The notes: generated by a model not told the origin, from the sequence alone. Shown: positions 17,620 to 26,593, counted from the first letter of the stretch. The stretch is DNA of 64,000 nucleotides from Pseudomonas sp. MM211 (GCF_020386635.1 NZ_CP081942.1:2852001-2916000), one strand, 5' to 3'. Numbers and translations: made by a program.

Positions 17620-18191
17620 TCACGCCACCTCAAGCGCTGTAACGATAGCTTCGTTGAACGCCGGGATGTCCTTGGGGGTACGCGAAGTAATCAAGGCCAT
17701 CCATTGGCTTGGCATTGCTTGACCTCAACATCTACCCAACCCGCAGCACCGGCATTTTCCAGATCGAGCCTGACGCTGGGATAAGAGGTGAGCGTCTTAC
17801 CATTGATAACGCCAGCGTTGATTAGCAGCCACGGCCCATGGCAAATCGCAGCGATTACTTTGCCCGCATCGGCGAACTCCTTTGCCAGGCGCTGGGCGTT
17901 TTCATCCAATCGCAGCGTGTCGGCATTGACCGTACCGCCTGGGATTACCAGCGCATCAAAATCCGACGCCTTGAGGCCGGCCAGCGCAACCTGAGATTCG
18001 ACCGTGCGATCTTTCTCAGTGTCCTGAACGAACGTCTGGGTCGTTCCGCCGTCACTTGAGCCATGGGTGACCGAAGCACCCTGTGCCTTGAGCGCTTCAA
18101 GCGGTTTGATCAGCTCATCCCGCTCGATCCCCGTATTCGAGGTGATGAACAGTACTTTTTTGCCTGCCAGTTGATTACTCATGGTGGTCAC
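17620..18191 (-). pseudogene. DJ-1/PfpI family protein, frameshifted near the C-terminus
   Basis: The frame from ATG 18191 encodes 166 residues of a PfpI/YhbO-like protein, including the nucleophile elbow AAICHGPW with the active-site Cys, and stops at 17691. In another frame the DNA downstream encodes the expected tail, ALITSRTPKDIPAFNEAI..., ending at 17620. One base missing in the AATGG/ATGGCC junction near 17698 explains this; restoring it gives a 190-residue protein of normal length. The family includes glyoxalase III-type and protein-repair enzymes. The break could be a real mutation or a base-calling error. Confidence 0.8.
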
Positions 18192-18691
18192 TCAGTCCTC
18201 TCATCAAGGTAAAAAGGAAGCGTGCGGCTGATGATTCTTCCGACGCGTTGAAGATGGGAGGTCAGAGCGGTTTTGAAAGTTCATCCGGATTCGTCCTGAG
18301 CAGAATGCGATGGATGAAGCTAGGAAATTCGGGGATTTCAAATTCGCGCCTGCAAGAGTTGAGCAGGTAAAACACATTGCCCGCGTGAACCTGGAGCCAC
18401 GCAGACTAGGGCTTTCTGCGCCCTGATCCTCGTACATAACACGACTATCATCGGTGGCTGTTTGCAGTGCCTGATTGTCGGCAACGATGTACTGGATGGC
18501 TCATTTCTTCATGCGCTCTAACCTCCCCGCAGGCGGCGCTATGGCCCATTGATTAGTTCTGCTCATAGGCCCTTGCCGGTTTACCTGGCTAGTCCGGGCT
18601 CACTCCTTCGCTTAACGTCCCTCATCTGCATTGCAGTCACTGGCCTGCCGCTGAGTGCTGTGCATCCTGCCTTTCGCTCATACGGGTACGC
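18192..18691. other. Intergenic stretch of 500 bases, no supported gene
   Basis: A 77-codon minus frame at 18204-18437 lacks recognisable similarity and a ribosome site, so I leave it out. No strong hairpin or repeat stands out. Confidence 0.4.
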
Positions 18692-19618
18692 ATGATGAAT
18701 CGACTCACCATCCAGTACGGCATGACGCTTTTGCTGGCGATGTTCGCCGAAATCGTCATGGCCGGAGCGACACCACCACAGGCCATCTCGAAGGCCAGTG
18801 AAAGCCGTGCCGCCACTGAGCGGGAATCCGAAGAAGGGCTTGCCACTGGGGCGGAAAAGCCTGTGGTGCTGGTCGTGGGTGCCAGCGGAAGCATCGGCCG
18901 ATTGGCGGTGGCAGAGGCATTCAGGCGTGGCTACGAGACGCGCGCTTTGGTGCGTGATCCCGCCCAGGTATCGCTGTTTCCTGCAGGAGTGAAGGTGGTG
19001 GTTGGTGACCTGACTCGCGCCGAAACCCTGCCAGAGGCTGTGGCAGGCGTCAGCGCAGTCATCTTCACTCATGGCATCAGTGGCAACGATCCCAGTGGCG
19101 CGGAGGCGGTGAACTATGGGGCGGTGCGCAATGTTCTTGGCGTGTTGCAGGCGCCGGCACGGATCGCTCTGATGACCACTGTCGGTGTCACCAAACCCAC
19201 AGTCGGGCATGACTGGAAACGTCGCGGAGAACGCCTCGTGCGTGCCAGCGGGCTGCCTTACACCATCGTGCGGCCCGGCTGGTTCGACTACAACGCCGCC
19301 GACCAACAGCGCCTGGTAATGCGCCAGGGCGACACGCACTGGGCGAGTTCGCCGTCCGACGGTGTGGTGGCTCGTGCGCAGATCGCCGAGGTGCTGGTCG
19401 CGTCCCTGACTTCACCCAGCGCGAACCGCAAAACCTTCGAACTGGTCGCGGAACGTGGCGCTGCTCAAACGGATCTCGAACCACTGTTCTCGGCGCTGCC
19501 GGCAGACCCCGCAGAGGGCTATGACGCCATACGGGATCAGGACAACCTGCCGCTGAGCCAGGAGCCGGACAAGGTCGTTGAGGAACTCGATGCTGTCAGC
19601 GTCCAATTCGATAAGTGA
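18692..19618 (+). CDS. NAD(P)-binding NmrA/SDR-like protein with N-terminal hydrophobic segment
   Basis: A 308-residue protein. Residues 1-25 form a hydrophobic, signal-like segment ending near VMAGATPP, then a charged linker, then a Rossmann domain starting VVLVVGASGSIGRLAVAEAF, with ALVRDP after the second strand. This is the atypical SDR (NmrA/YwnB-like) type that binds NADP without the YxxxK triad. An exported or membrane-anchored NAD(P) protein is unusual; a start further inside, removing the hydrophobic part, is possible but no good site was seen. It is convergent with the SDR gene at 19776. Function unknown. Confidence 0.75.
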   Translation: MMNRLTIQYGMTLLLAMFAEIVMAGATPPQAISKASESRAATERESEEGLATGAEKPVVLVVGASGSIGRLAVAEAFRRGYETRALVRDPAQVSLFPAGVKVVVGDLTRAETLPEAVAGVSAVIFTHGISGNDPSGAEAVNYGAVRNVLGVLQAPARIALMTTVGVTKPTVGHDWKRRGERLVRASGLPYTIVRPGWFDYNAADQQRLVMRQGDTHWASSPSDGVVARAQIAEVLVASLTSPSANRKTFELVAERGAAQTDLEPLFSALPADPAEGYDAIRDQDNLPLSQEPDKVVEELDAVSVQFDK

Positions 19619-19775
19619 GCCGGATGCCGCGAACCATGGCGTTGAGCTGTGAGGGTGTAGAGCGCTGGCCAGTGCTGGTCGGGAAGGGGGAGTGGCATCT
19701 GCCAATCTGCGCTTCGGTGCTTAGTGGTAGAACCGAAGCGCGGGTTGGCGGTTGCTCATGGTGACCGCGGGCTTA

Positions 19776-20564
19776 TCAGCCCTTCGTGCGATAGCGCTCT
19801 GCCGCGCTGGCCATGCGTATATCGGATAGCAGCAGCTGGCGTGATGCGTCCAGGGCATCCCAGCGTTCGGCCACATGCAGCGGCGGGATGGTGACCAGCT
19901 CGCGGCTGTCGAAACCGGCCAGTGCCGCGTCGACCAGTTCATCCACCTTCATCAATTCAGGGAGCGTGTTGATGTCGATGCCGGCGCGTTCCCAGATCTC
20001 AGTGTGGGTGCCCGCCGGTAAAACCGCTTGTACGTAGACGCCCTTGGGCGCTAGTTCCAGGCTCAGCCCCTGGGACAGGAACAGTACGTAGGCCTTGGTC
20101 GCTCCGTAGATGGTCATACCGAATTCTGGCGACAGCCCGACAACCGAACCCAGGTTGACGATCGAACCTTCGCCGGCCTGCGCCAGGCGCGGTGCAATGG
20201 CGTTGGCTAGCCGCGTTAGGGCGGTAATGTTGAGGGCGATCAGGCGGTCGATGGACTGTGCGTCCTGTGCCACGAAACCACCGGACTGAGCCAGGCCGGC
20301 ATTGTTGATCAGAATGCCGATGCTGGCGTCTTCGCGCAGGCGGGCCTCGACCACAGCCAGATCGCTGGGTTGGGTGAGGTCAGCGCGCAGCACGTCGATG
20401 GCAACCTTGGTTTCCTCGTGCAGGCGCGCAGCCAGGGCTTCAAGACGAGCCTGGTCACGTGCGACCAGGACTAGGTTATGGCCGCGACGTGCGAAGCGTT
20501 CGGCATAAACAGCGCCGATGCCGGAGGAGGCGCCGGTGATAAGAACAGTAGAGATAGTGGTCAT
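19776..20564 (-). CDS. Short-chain dehydrogenase/reductase
   Basis: A 262-residue SDR with TGASSGIG, NNAGLA, the Ser in NLGSVVG and YGATK catalytic residues. The branch resembles the YqjQ/DltE-like SDRs whose C-terminus carries a helical extension. It follows the OYE-family reductase by 72 bp on the same strand and is probably co-transcribed with it, under the divergent TetR. Its substrate is unknown; a carbonyl partner to an ene-reductase is a reasonable guess. Confidence 0.9.
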   Translation of the reverse strand: MTTISTVLITGASSGIGAVYAERFARRGHNLVLVARDQARLEALAARLHEETKVAIDVLRADLTQPSDLAVVEARLREDASIGILINNAGLAQSGGFVAQDAQSIDRLIALNITALTRLANAIAPRLAQAGEGSIVNLGSVVGLSPEFGMTIYGATKAYVLFLSQGLSLELAPKGVYVQAVLPAGTHTEIWERAGIDINTLPELMKVDELVDAALAGFDSRELVTIPPLHVAERWDALDASRQLLLSDIRMASAAERYRTKG

Positions 20565-20636
20565 GTGCGGTGCCTGGATAAGGTGTGAATCGGCCGGCCA
20601 GAAAGAGGGCGGCTCCTGTGTTTGAAGAGACTCGGT

Positions 20637-21716
20637 TCAGCCCAGCGTTGGGTAATCGGTGTAACCCTTGGCGCCACCGCCGTAGAGCGTGGTCGGATCC
20701 AGCTGGGCGAGCGGTGCATTGGTGCTGAGGCGCTCGACCAGATCCGGATTGCTGATGAAGGGGCGACCGAAGGCGATCAGATCGGCCTTGCTCTGCGCGA
20801 GTCGGGTCGTGGCCAAATCCAGGTCGTAGCCGTTGTTGGCCAGATAAACCTGCTTGAAGCGGCTACGCAGCGAGTCATAGTCGAACGGCGCGTTATCGCG
20901 TGGGCCGCCTGTGGCGCCTTCGACCACGTGCAGGTACGCCACGCCGAGGGCGCTGAGTTGTTCCGCGATGTAATCGTATTGGGGCTGTGGCTGGCTGCAG
21001 CTGATGCCCGAGGCCGGTGAAACAGGCGAGATGCGCACGCCCGTGCGCTGTGCGCCGATTTCCTTGACCACTGCCGCCGTCACTTCCAGCAGCAGGCGTG
21101 CCCGGTTTTCGATGGAGCCGCCGTAACGGTCGGTGCGCTGGTTGGCGCCATCCTTGATGAACTGCTCGAGCAGGTAGCCGTTGGCACCGTGGACTTCGAC
21201 GCCGTCGAAACCGGCGGCGATCGCATTGGCGGCGGCTTGGCGGAAGTCCTCGATGATGCCTGGCAGCTCCTCCAGCTCTAGTGCACGCGGTTCGGACACG
21301 TCGTGAAAACCGTTGTTAACGAAGGTCTTGGTTTCAGCGCGGATTGCCGAAGGCGCGACCGGCGCTTTGCCCCCTGGCTGAAGGTCAACGTGCGATACCC
21401 GGCCCACGTGCCACAACTGAACGAAGATGCGGCCGCCTTTGGCATGCACCGCATCGGTCACCTTGCGCCAGGCATCGATCTGTTCAGGGGTATAGAGACC
21501 GGGGGTGTTTTGATAACCCTGAGCTTGCGGGGAGACCTGAGTGGCTTCCGTGATGATCAGGCCCGCCGAGGCGCGCTGGGCATAGTAGGTGGCAGTCAGG
21601 TCAGTGGGTACCAGGCCATCGCCCGCCCGGTTGCGGGTCAATGGGGCCATGACAATGCGATTGTTGAGCGTCAGTGCACCAAGGGTGAAGGGGTCGAAGA
21701 TCGTCTTGTCGGTCAT
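20637..21716 (-). CDS. nemA: Old Yellow Enzyme family alkene reductase (NemA-like)
   Basis: A 359-residue FMN-dependent ene-reductase of normal family length. It has MAPLTRNRA near the N-terminus, the substrate-binding His/Asn pair in EVHGANGYLL, the FMN-region DRYGGSIENRARLL, and the C-terminal FGRPFISNPDL phosphate-binding motif. Enzymes of this class reduce electrophilic alkenes, nitro compounds and N-ethylmaleimide with NAD(P)H in the cytoplasm. It has a divergent tetR gene and a palindromic site between them, matching the nemR-nemA arrangement. Confidence 0.92.
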   Translation of the reverse strand: MTDKTIFDPFTLGALTLNNRIVMAPLTRNRAGDGLVPTDLTATYYAQRASAGLIITEATQVSPQAQGYQNTPGLYTPEQIDAWRKVTDAVHAKGGRIFVQLWHVGRVSHVDLQPGGKAPVAPSAIRAETKTFVNNGFHDVSEPRALELEELPGIIEDFRQAAANAIAAGFDGVEVHGANGYLLEQFIKDGANQRTDRYGGSIENRARLLLEVTAAVVKEIGAQRTGVRISPVSPASGISCSQPQPQYDYIAEQLSALGVAYLHVVEGATGGPRDNAPFDYDSLRSRFKQVYLANNGYDLDLATTRLAQSKADLIAFGRPFISNPDLVERLSTNAPLAQLDPTTLYGGGAKGYTDYPTLG

Positions 21717-21770
21717 GCCATGCCTCTACGTGATGTGGGGAGCCGGGTGGGCTTCAGTGAAGTGGCTTTA

Positions 21771-21790
21771 ATGATTATGTTTGTAATCAT
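21771..21790. promoter_or_regulatory. Palindromic operator between the OYE gene and tetR
   Basis: ATGATTATGTTTGTAATCAT is an inverted repeat, ATGATTA/TAATCAT, around six bases. It lies 55 bp before the reductase start and 82 bp before the tetR start. It is the only clear dyad in this region and the likely repressor site. Confidence 0.7.
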
Positions 21791-21871
21791 AAGTGTCAAG
21801 AATTTTGATTTAGATCGACATCAATGTAAGATCGCGCTCTAGATTGCCGCCATACAAGCGAGGCCAAACAC

Positions 21872-22441
21872 GTGAAAGTCAGCAAAGCCCAGGTGCAAGC
21901 AAACCGTGCGCACATCGTCGAGACGGCATCCAGGCTGTTTCGTGAGCGTGGTTACGATGGGATCGGCATTGCCGACCTGATGGCTGCTGCGGGCTTTACC
22001 CATGGCGGCTTCTACAAGCACTTCGGTTCGAAAGCGGATCTGATGGCTGAAGCGGCGGTTTATGGGCTTGAGCAATCGGCAGCACAAACGGCTGGTGCCG
22101 ATTTATCCGAGTTCGTGGGGCAATACCTGTCTCGCAGCCATCGCGATGAGCCGGGCGAGGGCTGCACCATGGCCGCGCTCTGTGGCGATGCGTCTCGTCA
22201 GCCGGACTTTGTCCGCGAGACATTTGCTGCCGGTATCGAGCGTCAGCTGGCCGCGACCGAGCTTGATGGAGGCTCGGCAGCCGAAGCACGAGCCAAAAGC
22301 ATCAACACGATTGCTCATGCGGTTGGCGCCATTGTGTTGTCGCGAGCCTGCCCAGACGACAGCCCGCTGGCCCAGGAAATTCTAGATGTATGCCGCGCCC
22401 GGATACTCGCCACATTGGCACCGCCGGCGACGAGTGAGTAA
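21872..22441 (+). CDS. TetR-family regulator (NemR-like)
   Basis: A 189-residue TetR protein. The HTH runs from IVETASRLFRERGYDGIGI to AAGFTHGGFYKHFGSKADLM. The ligand domain has cysteines in GEGCTMAALCGD, the pattern of redox- or electrophile-sensing members of this group. The start is GTG with GAGG 8 bases upstream. It diverges from the OYE-SDR operon, which it probably represses until electrophiles modify its cysteines; the mechanism is inference from family knowledge. Confidence 0.9.
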   Translation: MKVSKAQVQANRAHIVETASRLFRERGYDGIGIADLMAAAGFTHGGFYKHFGSKADLMAEAAVYGLEQSAAQTAGADLSEFVGQYLSRSHRDEPGEGCTMAALCGDASRQPDFVRETFAAGIERQLAATELDGGSAAEARAKSINTIAHAVGAIVLSRACPDDSPLAQEILDVCRARILATLAPPATSE

Positions 22442-22676
22442 TCAAACCTGCTTGAGCGGGGTTTGAGTGCGTGGTGTTCGGCTGTAGTCGCGCGAGCAGG
22501 TCTGCTGCTTGCAGATCCCTTCAACGGCCTTCTCTGGGAAGGCGGCAGGCTTTAGTGTCTCCCCCACCTTGGGCTCATCATTGACGCTGCAGGCCAGGCA
22601 GATGTCGCCTGTTCTTCAGGCCTTATCAGTGCTGGTTGTGTGGGAGAGGGGGCTAGGTCGGAGGTGGCGCTGGTAT
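22442..22676. other. Intergenic stretch with no recognisable feature
   Basis: This lies between the tetR gene and the panB remnant. An 86-codon plus-strand frame at 22509-22769 runs antisense to the panB remnant and is not supported. Confidence 0.4.
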
Positions 22677-22930
22677 TCAGCGCTTTTGATCGTCAAAGGC
22701 ATGCTCAGGGCCAGGGAAAACGCGGGTTTTCGCCTCATCGGCAAAGTTCTTGGCCGCTCGCCGCAGTAACCCATGCATGTCCGCGTATTGTTTGACGAGG
22801 CGCGGCGTGCGGCCGTTGCGCAGCCCGGTCATGTCCTACCACACCAGCACTGGGCAGCGCCCTCGTTTCCGGCACCGATCCCTACTGTAGGGATCGCCCC
22901 CGCACGGCTGATCCCGGCAGCAACCTTTGT
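22677..22930 (-). pseudogene. panB: Remnant of panB (ketopantoate hydroxymethyltransferase), C-terminal part
   Basis: Reading the minus strand gives VAAGISRAGAIPTVGIGAGNEG, then after a one-base shift VLVW, a TAG stop where Gln is expected, DMTGL, TPRLVKQYADMHGLL and the ending FPGPEHAF. These are the hallmark C-terminal blocks of PanB (IPTIGIGAG, QVLVWQDM, FPGxEHxF). The start and middle of the gene are absent; the remnant abuts the chemoreceptor stop at 22947. It has at least one frameshift and one nonsense change, so it is dead. A working panB is presumably elsewhere. Confidence 0.85.
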
Positions 22931-22946
22931 TGCGCACCATTAACCT

Positions 22947-24746
22947 TCAGGGTTTGGCGAGCAGCCGTGAGGCGTCGAAGCCCATGCGCATGTTGCCCCA
23001 GTGGCGACCGTCGAAAATGAACGGTACGTCGATCTCGGTCATGATCTCGCCGGTGTCGCGCAGGTAGGTCTGCAGCAGGAAGCGTTGGGTGTTGGTTGCT
23101 GCGCGCAGGCCGACCGGGTCGGAGAACATGCGCTTGTTGCGGCACACCGGCAGGTCGACGGCGCGATTGCCGGTGGGCGCTTTCGACACCCAGCTGTTGT
23201 TCACCGGGCAGTAGCCTTTGTTGTCGACGATAAAGGTGACGATGCCGCCCGACGTGCCCTTGGTCAGCTTGTCGATCTCTTCCTGGCAGATCTGCGCGAA
23301 GCGCTCGGTGTAGCCGGTCATGTACTGCTTGGGATCGGTGTTGGGAATCAGCCGGTAGTTCTGGTCGAACAAGTTCACGCCCTCGCGCTGCAACGCGGCC
23401 AGGCGAACCTGCAGGATGTCGCGGCACTGGCTGGCGCGGGTGATGGCGGCATCCAGTTCGCCTTGGCCGAGCACGAAGCGGCCGAGCAGCGTCTGCACTT
23501 TTTCGGCTACGCCAGAGAGATCGCGGGTGGCGGTGGCGGAGCGCTGCATGCGCTCGTCGATGGCCTGGCTGTCGGCGTGGATCTGCGTGACCCGCTCGTT
23601 GATGCCGGTGTTGGCATCGGCCACCTGCTGGATGTGCTCGGCGATTTCCGCGAGCTTGCCGTTGGTGGATTCGAAGTCGACGATCATGCTTTCGAAATGG
23701 CCAGTGGCGCGTTCGACCACCACTTGGGTTTCCCGCGCGCTGGTGCTGATCAGTGCGGTCTGCTCGTGAGTCGAGCCCACTTCCTTGAGCATGGCGTCGA
23801 TGTTCTGCGAGATGTCGCCAGTAGCGCGGCTGACGTTCTGCGCCAGGGTGCGTACTTCGTCGGCGACCACGGCGAAGCCACGGCCGCTTTCGCCGGCGCG
23901 GGCGGCTTCGATGGCCGCGTTGAGAGCCAGCAGGTTGGTCTGCGAGGATATCTGCTGGATCAGCCCGACCACCGACTTGATGTTCGAGGAGCGCTCGTTG
24001 AGTGCGGACACCAGCACGCCAAACTCGTTGAGGCTATTGGAGATGGCGCCGATATTGCCGGTCACTTCCAACAGTTCGGCGTAGGAGTCGCGCGCCATGC
24101 TGAGGTTCTGTGCGGTGGTGCCGGAGATCGCCTGAGTCTGCTGCGACACTTCTGCGATGCGGCCAACGGCGCTGTTGCTTTCGCTCATCACTTCATTGGC
24201 GAAGCGTGCCTGGTGGGTGGCACTTTCGCTGGAGTCGCTGATGTTCTTCAGCGAGCGGGCGGACTCCACGGCGATCTGCACGGTGAGTGCCTGCACATTA
24301 CTGATGATCTCGCGTTGCTTGGCCAGGAAGCGGTTGCAGGTGCTGGCCAGGGTGCGGATTTCGTCGTGGGTCAGCAGCGGCAGATCGCGGGACAGGTCGC
24401 CTTCGCCGTTGGCGATTTCTTCCAGGGCGCGGGTCATGTTATCGACCGGCCGCACGATCAGATGGCGGAAGTACCAGACCATGAAGCTGACCATGCCCAG
24501 GGTGAACAGCGCACTGAGCAGCAGCGCGTTGCCGAGGGTGTCGAGCTTGGCTTCGATGCGGCTCAGCAGGGCGGCATCGATCTGCGCGGCTTGCAGTTGC
24601 TGGAGGATGTCGGCACGCAGGCTGGTAGCGACCCAGAACAGCAGACCACTGACCACCACCAGCAGGAAAAGGCTGGATAACTTCTTGGTCAGGGTATCGA
24701 AAAAGTGCATCTCGATTGAATCGTAAAGCGACTTCAACGACTGCAT
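22947..24746 (-). CDS. Methyl-accepting chemotaxis protein with C-terminal Cache-like domain
   Basis: A 599-residue receptor. Two membrane helices (about residues 24-43 and 76-95) flank only about 33 periplasmic residues, too few for a ligand domain. A HAMP-like stretch follows ([21 protein letters not shown]), then the signalling domain with the hairpin tip [22 protein letters not shown]. After it, about 160 residues form a separate C-terminal domain with [14 protein letters not shown], a Cache-type DxxGYxPxxN signature, and a conserved-looking RMGFDA end. Sensing is therefore probably cytoplasmic. AGGAG precedes the ATG. It is transcribed alone. Confidence 0.9.
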   Translation of the reverse strand: MQSLKSLYDSIEMHFFDTLTKKLSSLFLLVVVSGLLFWVATSLRADILQQLQAAQIDAALLSRIEAKLDTLGNALLLSALFTLGMVSFMVWYFRHLIVRPVDNMTRALEEIANGEGDLSRDLPLLTHDEIRTLASTCNRFLAKQREIISNVQALTVQIAVESARSLKNISDSSESATHQARFANEVMSESNSAVGRIAEVSQQTQAISGTTAQNLSMARDSYAELLEVTGNIGAISNSLNEFGVLVSALNERSSNIKSVVGLIQQISSQTNLLALNAAIEAARAGESGRGFAVVADEVRTLAQNVSRATGDISQNIDAMLKEVGSTHEQTALISTSARETQVVVERATGHFESMIVDFESTNGKLAEIAEHIQQVADANTGINERVTQIHADSQAIDERMQRSATATRDLSGVAEKVQTLLGRFVLGQGELDAAITRASQCRDILQVRLAALQREGVNLFDQNYRLIPNTDPKQYMTGYTERFAQICQEEIDKLTKGTSGGIVTFIVDNKGYCPVNNSWVSKAPTGNRAVDLPVCRNKRMFSDPVGLRAATNTQRFLLQTYLRDTGEIMTEIDVPFIFDGRHWGNMRMGFDASRLLAKP

Positions 24747-25112
24747 GCCGCAGCTCCTGGCAAAGAAAACATCCGTGGGTTTCTATTTATTCGACCAGCA
24801 GTGCAGAAGCTTTAATGGCCAGCGCAGCTTTCGGCGACGTTACGCGCTTTATCCAAGGTAGTTGTCCGCGCGAACGACGCGCAGTTTAGTGCGTCGATTC
24901 ACGCAATTAAAGCGCCATCATTAGGAAAGTAAGGTTATTGACGACCGATACCGGCGCCAGGACCGGTATCGTCGTGAGTTGCATTCGCTGCCTTGGTGCC
25001 AGTGTCGCGTCACCGATCCGCTGGCGGCATTGCCGATTGCATCGAGCAGGGTGGAGGACGCTTGCCTGCGCGGCCCGATCCACCCTGCATGGCTGTGACG
25101 TCGCCGGGTGGG
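24747..25112. other. Intergenic stretch with two hairpins
   Basis: No gene is seen between the chemoreceptor start and the dehydratase stop. One hairpin at 24941-24976 pairs ACGACCGATACCGG with CCGGTATCGTCGT (one bulge). The second at 25046-25088 pairs GCAGGGTGGA with TCCACCCTGC. Either may end the dehydratase transcript. Confidence 0.5.
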
Positions 25113-26273
25113 TTAGCCGCGCAGGCCGATCTCCACTTCCTGGGCGGTCCAACCTGCAACACGGTCGCTGAGGGACAGACCGAGACCCGGTCGCGTCGGT
25201 ACCAGCATGCGCCCGTCACGGGTTTCCAGGCGCTCGTTGAACAGCGGCTCCAGCCACTCGAAGTGCTCGACCCAGGGCTCGGTGGGGTACGTCGCGGCAA
25301 GGTGCACGTGCAGTTCCATGGCGAAATGCGGGGCCAGCATCAAGCCCGCCTGTTCGGCCATCGAGGCGATTTTCAGGAACGGACTGATACCGCCAACGCG
25401 AGGCGCATCCGGCATCAGGTAGTCGGCGCCACGGGTCTTGATGAACTCGGCGTGCTCGGCAACGCTGGTGAGCATTTCCCCGGTGGCGATCGGCGTATCG
25501 AAGGCTGCCGCCAGGGCTGCGTGACCTTCGGCGTCATAGCAGTCCAGCGGTTCTTCGATCCACACCAGGTTGTATTCTTCGAACTTGCGGCACATGCGCT
25601 GGGCGGTCGGGCGATCCCATTGCTGGTTGGCGTCGACCATCAGCGGGAAGTCGTCGCCCAGGTGGCGGCGTACGGTGCTGACGCGTTCGATGTCGATAGC
25701 CGAGTTGGGTTGGCCGACCTTGAGCTTGATGCCGCCGATACCTTTTTCACGGGACAGATCCGTGTTCTTCATCAACTGATCGAGCGGCGTGTGCAGGAAG
25801 CCGCCCGAGGTGTTGTAGCAGCGCACCGAGTCGCGCTGAGCGCCCAGCAGGCGTGCCAGGGACAGGCCGGCGCGCTTGGCCTTCATGTCCCACAGGGCGA
25901 CGTCGAAGGCCCCGATGGCCTGGGTCGACAGGCCGCTGCGACCGACCGAGGCGCCGGCCCAGCACAGCTTGGCCCACAGCTTCTGGATATCGCTGGGGTT
26001 CTCGCCGAGCAGTGCCGGGGCGATTTCTTTGGCATGGGCGAACTGGCCGGGGCCGCCCGCGCGTTTCGAATAACTGAAGCCAAGGCCGCGATGGCCGTCC
26101 TTGCTTTCGATCTCCACGAACAGCATGGCGATTTCGGTCATCGGCTTCTGCCGTCCGGTGAGCACCTTGGCATCGCTGATCGGGTTGGCCAGGGGCAGGA
26201 ACACCGAGGCGATACGAATCCAGGCGATCTGATCCTGGTCTGCACAGCCTTGGGAAAGGGGTTGTTCGCTCAC
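25113..26273 (-). CDS. Mandelate racemase/enolase superfamily dehydratase (talarate/galactarate dehydratase-like)
   Basis: I choose GTG 26273 as start because GAGG lies 8 bases upstream; a TTG at 26321 would add 16 unlikely residues. The 386-residue protein has the enolase-superfamily capping and barrel domains. The K-x-K acid/base motif is Lys183 and Lys185 in GGIKLKVGQP, metal ligands lie in LMVDANQQWD, WIEEPLD and TGEM, and the catalytic His316 lies in LAPHFAMELH. The spacing from the lysines to the histidine matches the K195/K197/H328 set I recall for Salmonella L-talarate/galactarate dehydratase. The reaction would be dehydration of a sugar diacid to a 2-keto-3-deoxy acid. A LacI regulator lies upstream, but no transporter or aldolase is adjacent. 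Confidence 0.85.
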   Translation of the reverse strand: MSEQPLSQGCADQDQIAWIRIASVFLPLANPISDAKVLTGRQKPMTEIAMLFVEIESKDGHRGLGFSYSKRAGGPGQFAHAKEIAPALLGENPSDIQKLWAKLCWAGASVGRSGLSTQAIGAFDVALWDMKAKRAGLSLARLLGAQRDSVRCYNTSGGFLHTPLDQLMKNTDLSREKGIGGIKLKVGQPNSAIDIERVSTVRRHLGDDFPLMVDANQQWDRPTAQRMCRKFEEYNLVWIEEPLDCYDAEGHAALAAAFDTPIATGEMLTSVAEHAEFIKTRGADYLMPDAPRVGGISPFLKIASMAEQAGLMLAPHFAMELHVHLAATYPTEPWVEHFEWLEPLFNERLETRDGRMLVPTRPGLGLSLSDRVAGWTAQEVEIGLRG

Positions 26274-26399
26274 GTTGATTACCTCGCTTGACGTTTTTGT
26301 TGGTGCCGCCAGGTGGTTCAAATCACTGACGTGAATCCGGACGTTAAGCTGATTAGGTAATCATTCAAGGGAATGGGCAGAGCTTCAGGGCTGCTTCGA

Positions 26400-26542
26400 G
26401 GCGGAAGCGGCCGGTCGCGTAACTTGTAGGAGGGGCCGGGCGGCGATCCGCTTTAGCCGCGAGCTTTTTATCAAGGCAAACAAAGAGCTCGCGGCTAAAG
26501 CCTCTCCCACAAAAGCAGCAGCGCTCTATGTCCGCTTCCGCC
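26400..26542. repeat. 143-bp imperfect palindrome, REP-like intergenic hairpin
   Basis: The outer arms GGCGGAAGCGG (26400-26410) and CCGCTTCCGCC (26532-26542) are complementary. So are the inner arms TTTAGCCGCGAGCT (26452-26465) and AGCTCGCGGCTAAA (26486-26499). Between them are TGTAGGAGGGGC and GCCTCTCCCACA, the ends commonly seen on Pseudomonas REP hairpins. It fills the gap between the LacI stop and the dehydratase start. Confidence 0.8.
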
Positions 26543-26593
26543 CCTAAACAGCCAAAGCCGAATGAAGTAGGTGCTGGATATGTGAGTCGACTC

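Noticed and set aside
18204..18437. 77-codon minus-strand frame before the PfpI gene
   Set aside because: No similarity I recognise, no ribosome site, unusual composition.
22509..22769. 86-codon plus-strand frame
   Set aside because: It overlaps the panB remnant in antisense and has no ribosome site or recognisable domain.
23001..24680. 559-codon plus-strand frame opposite the chemoreceptor
   Set aside because: It is antisense to conserved signalling-domain codons and encodes no recognisable domain.
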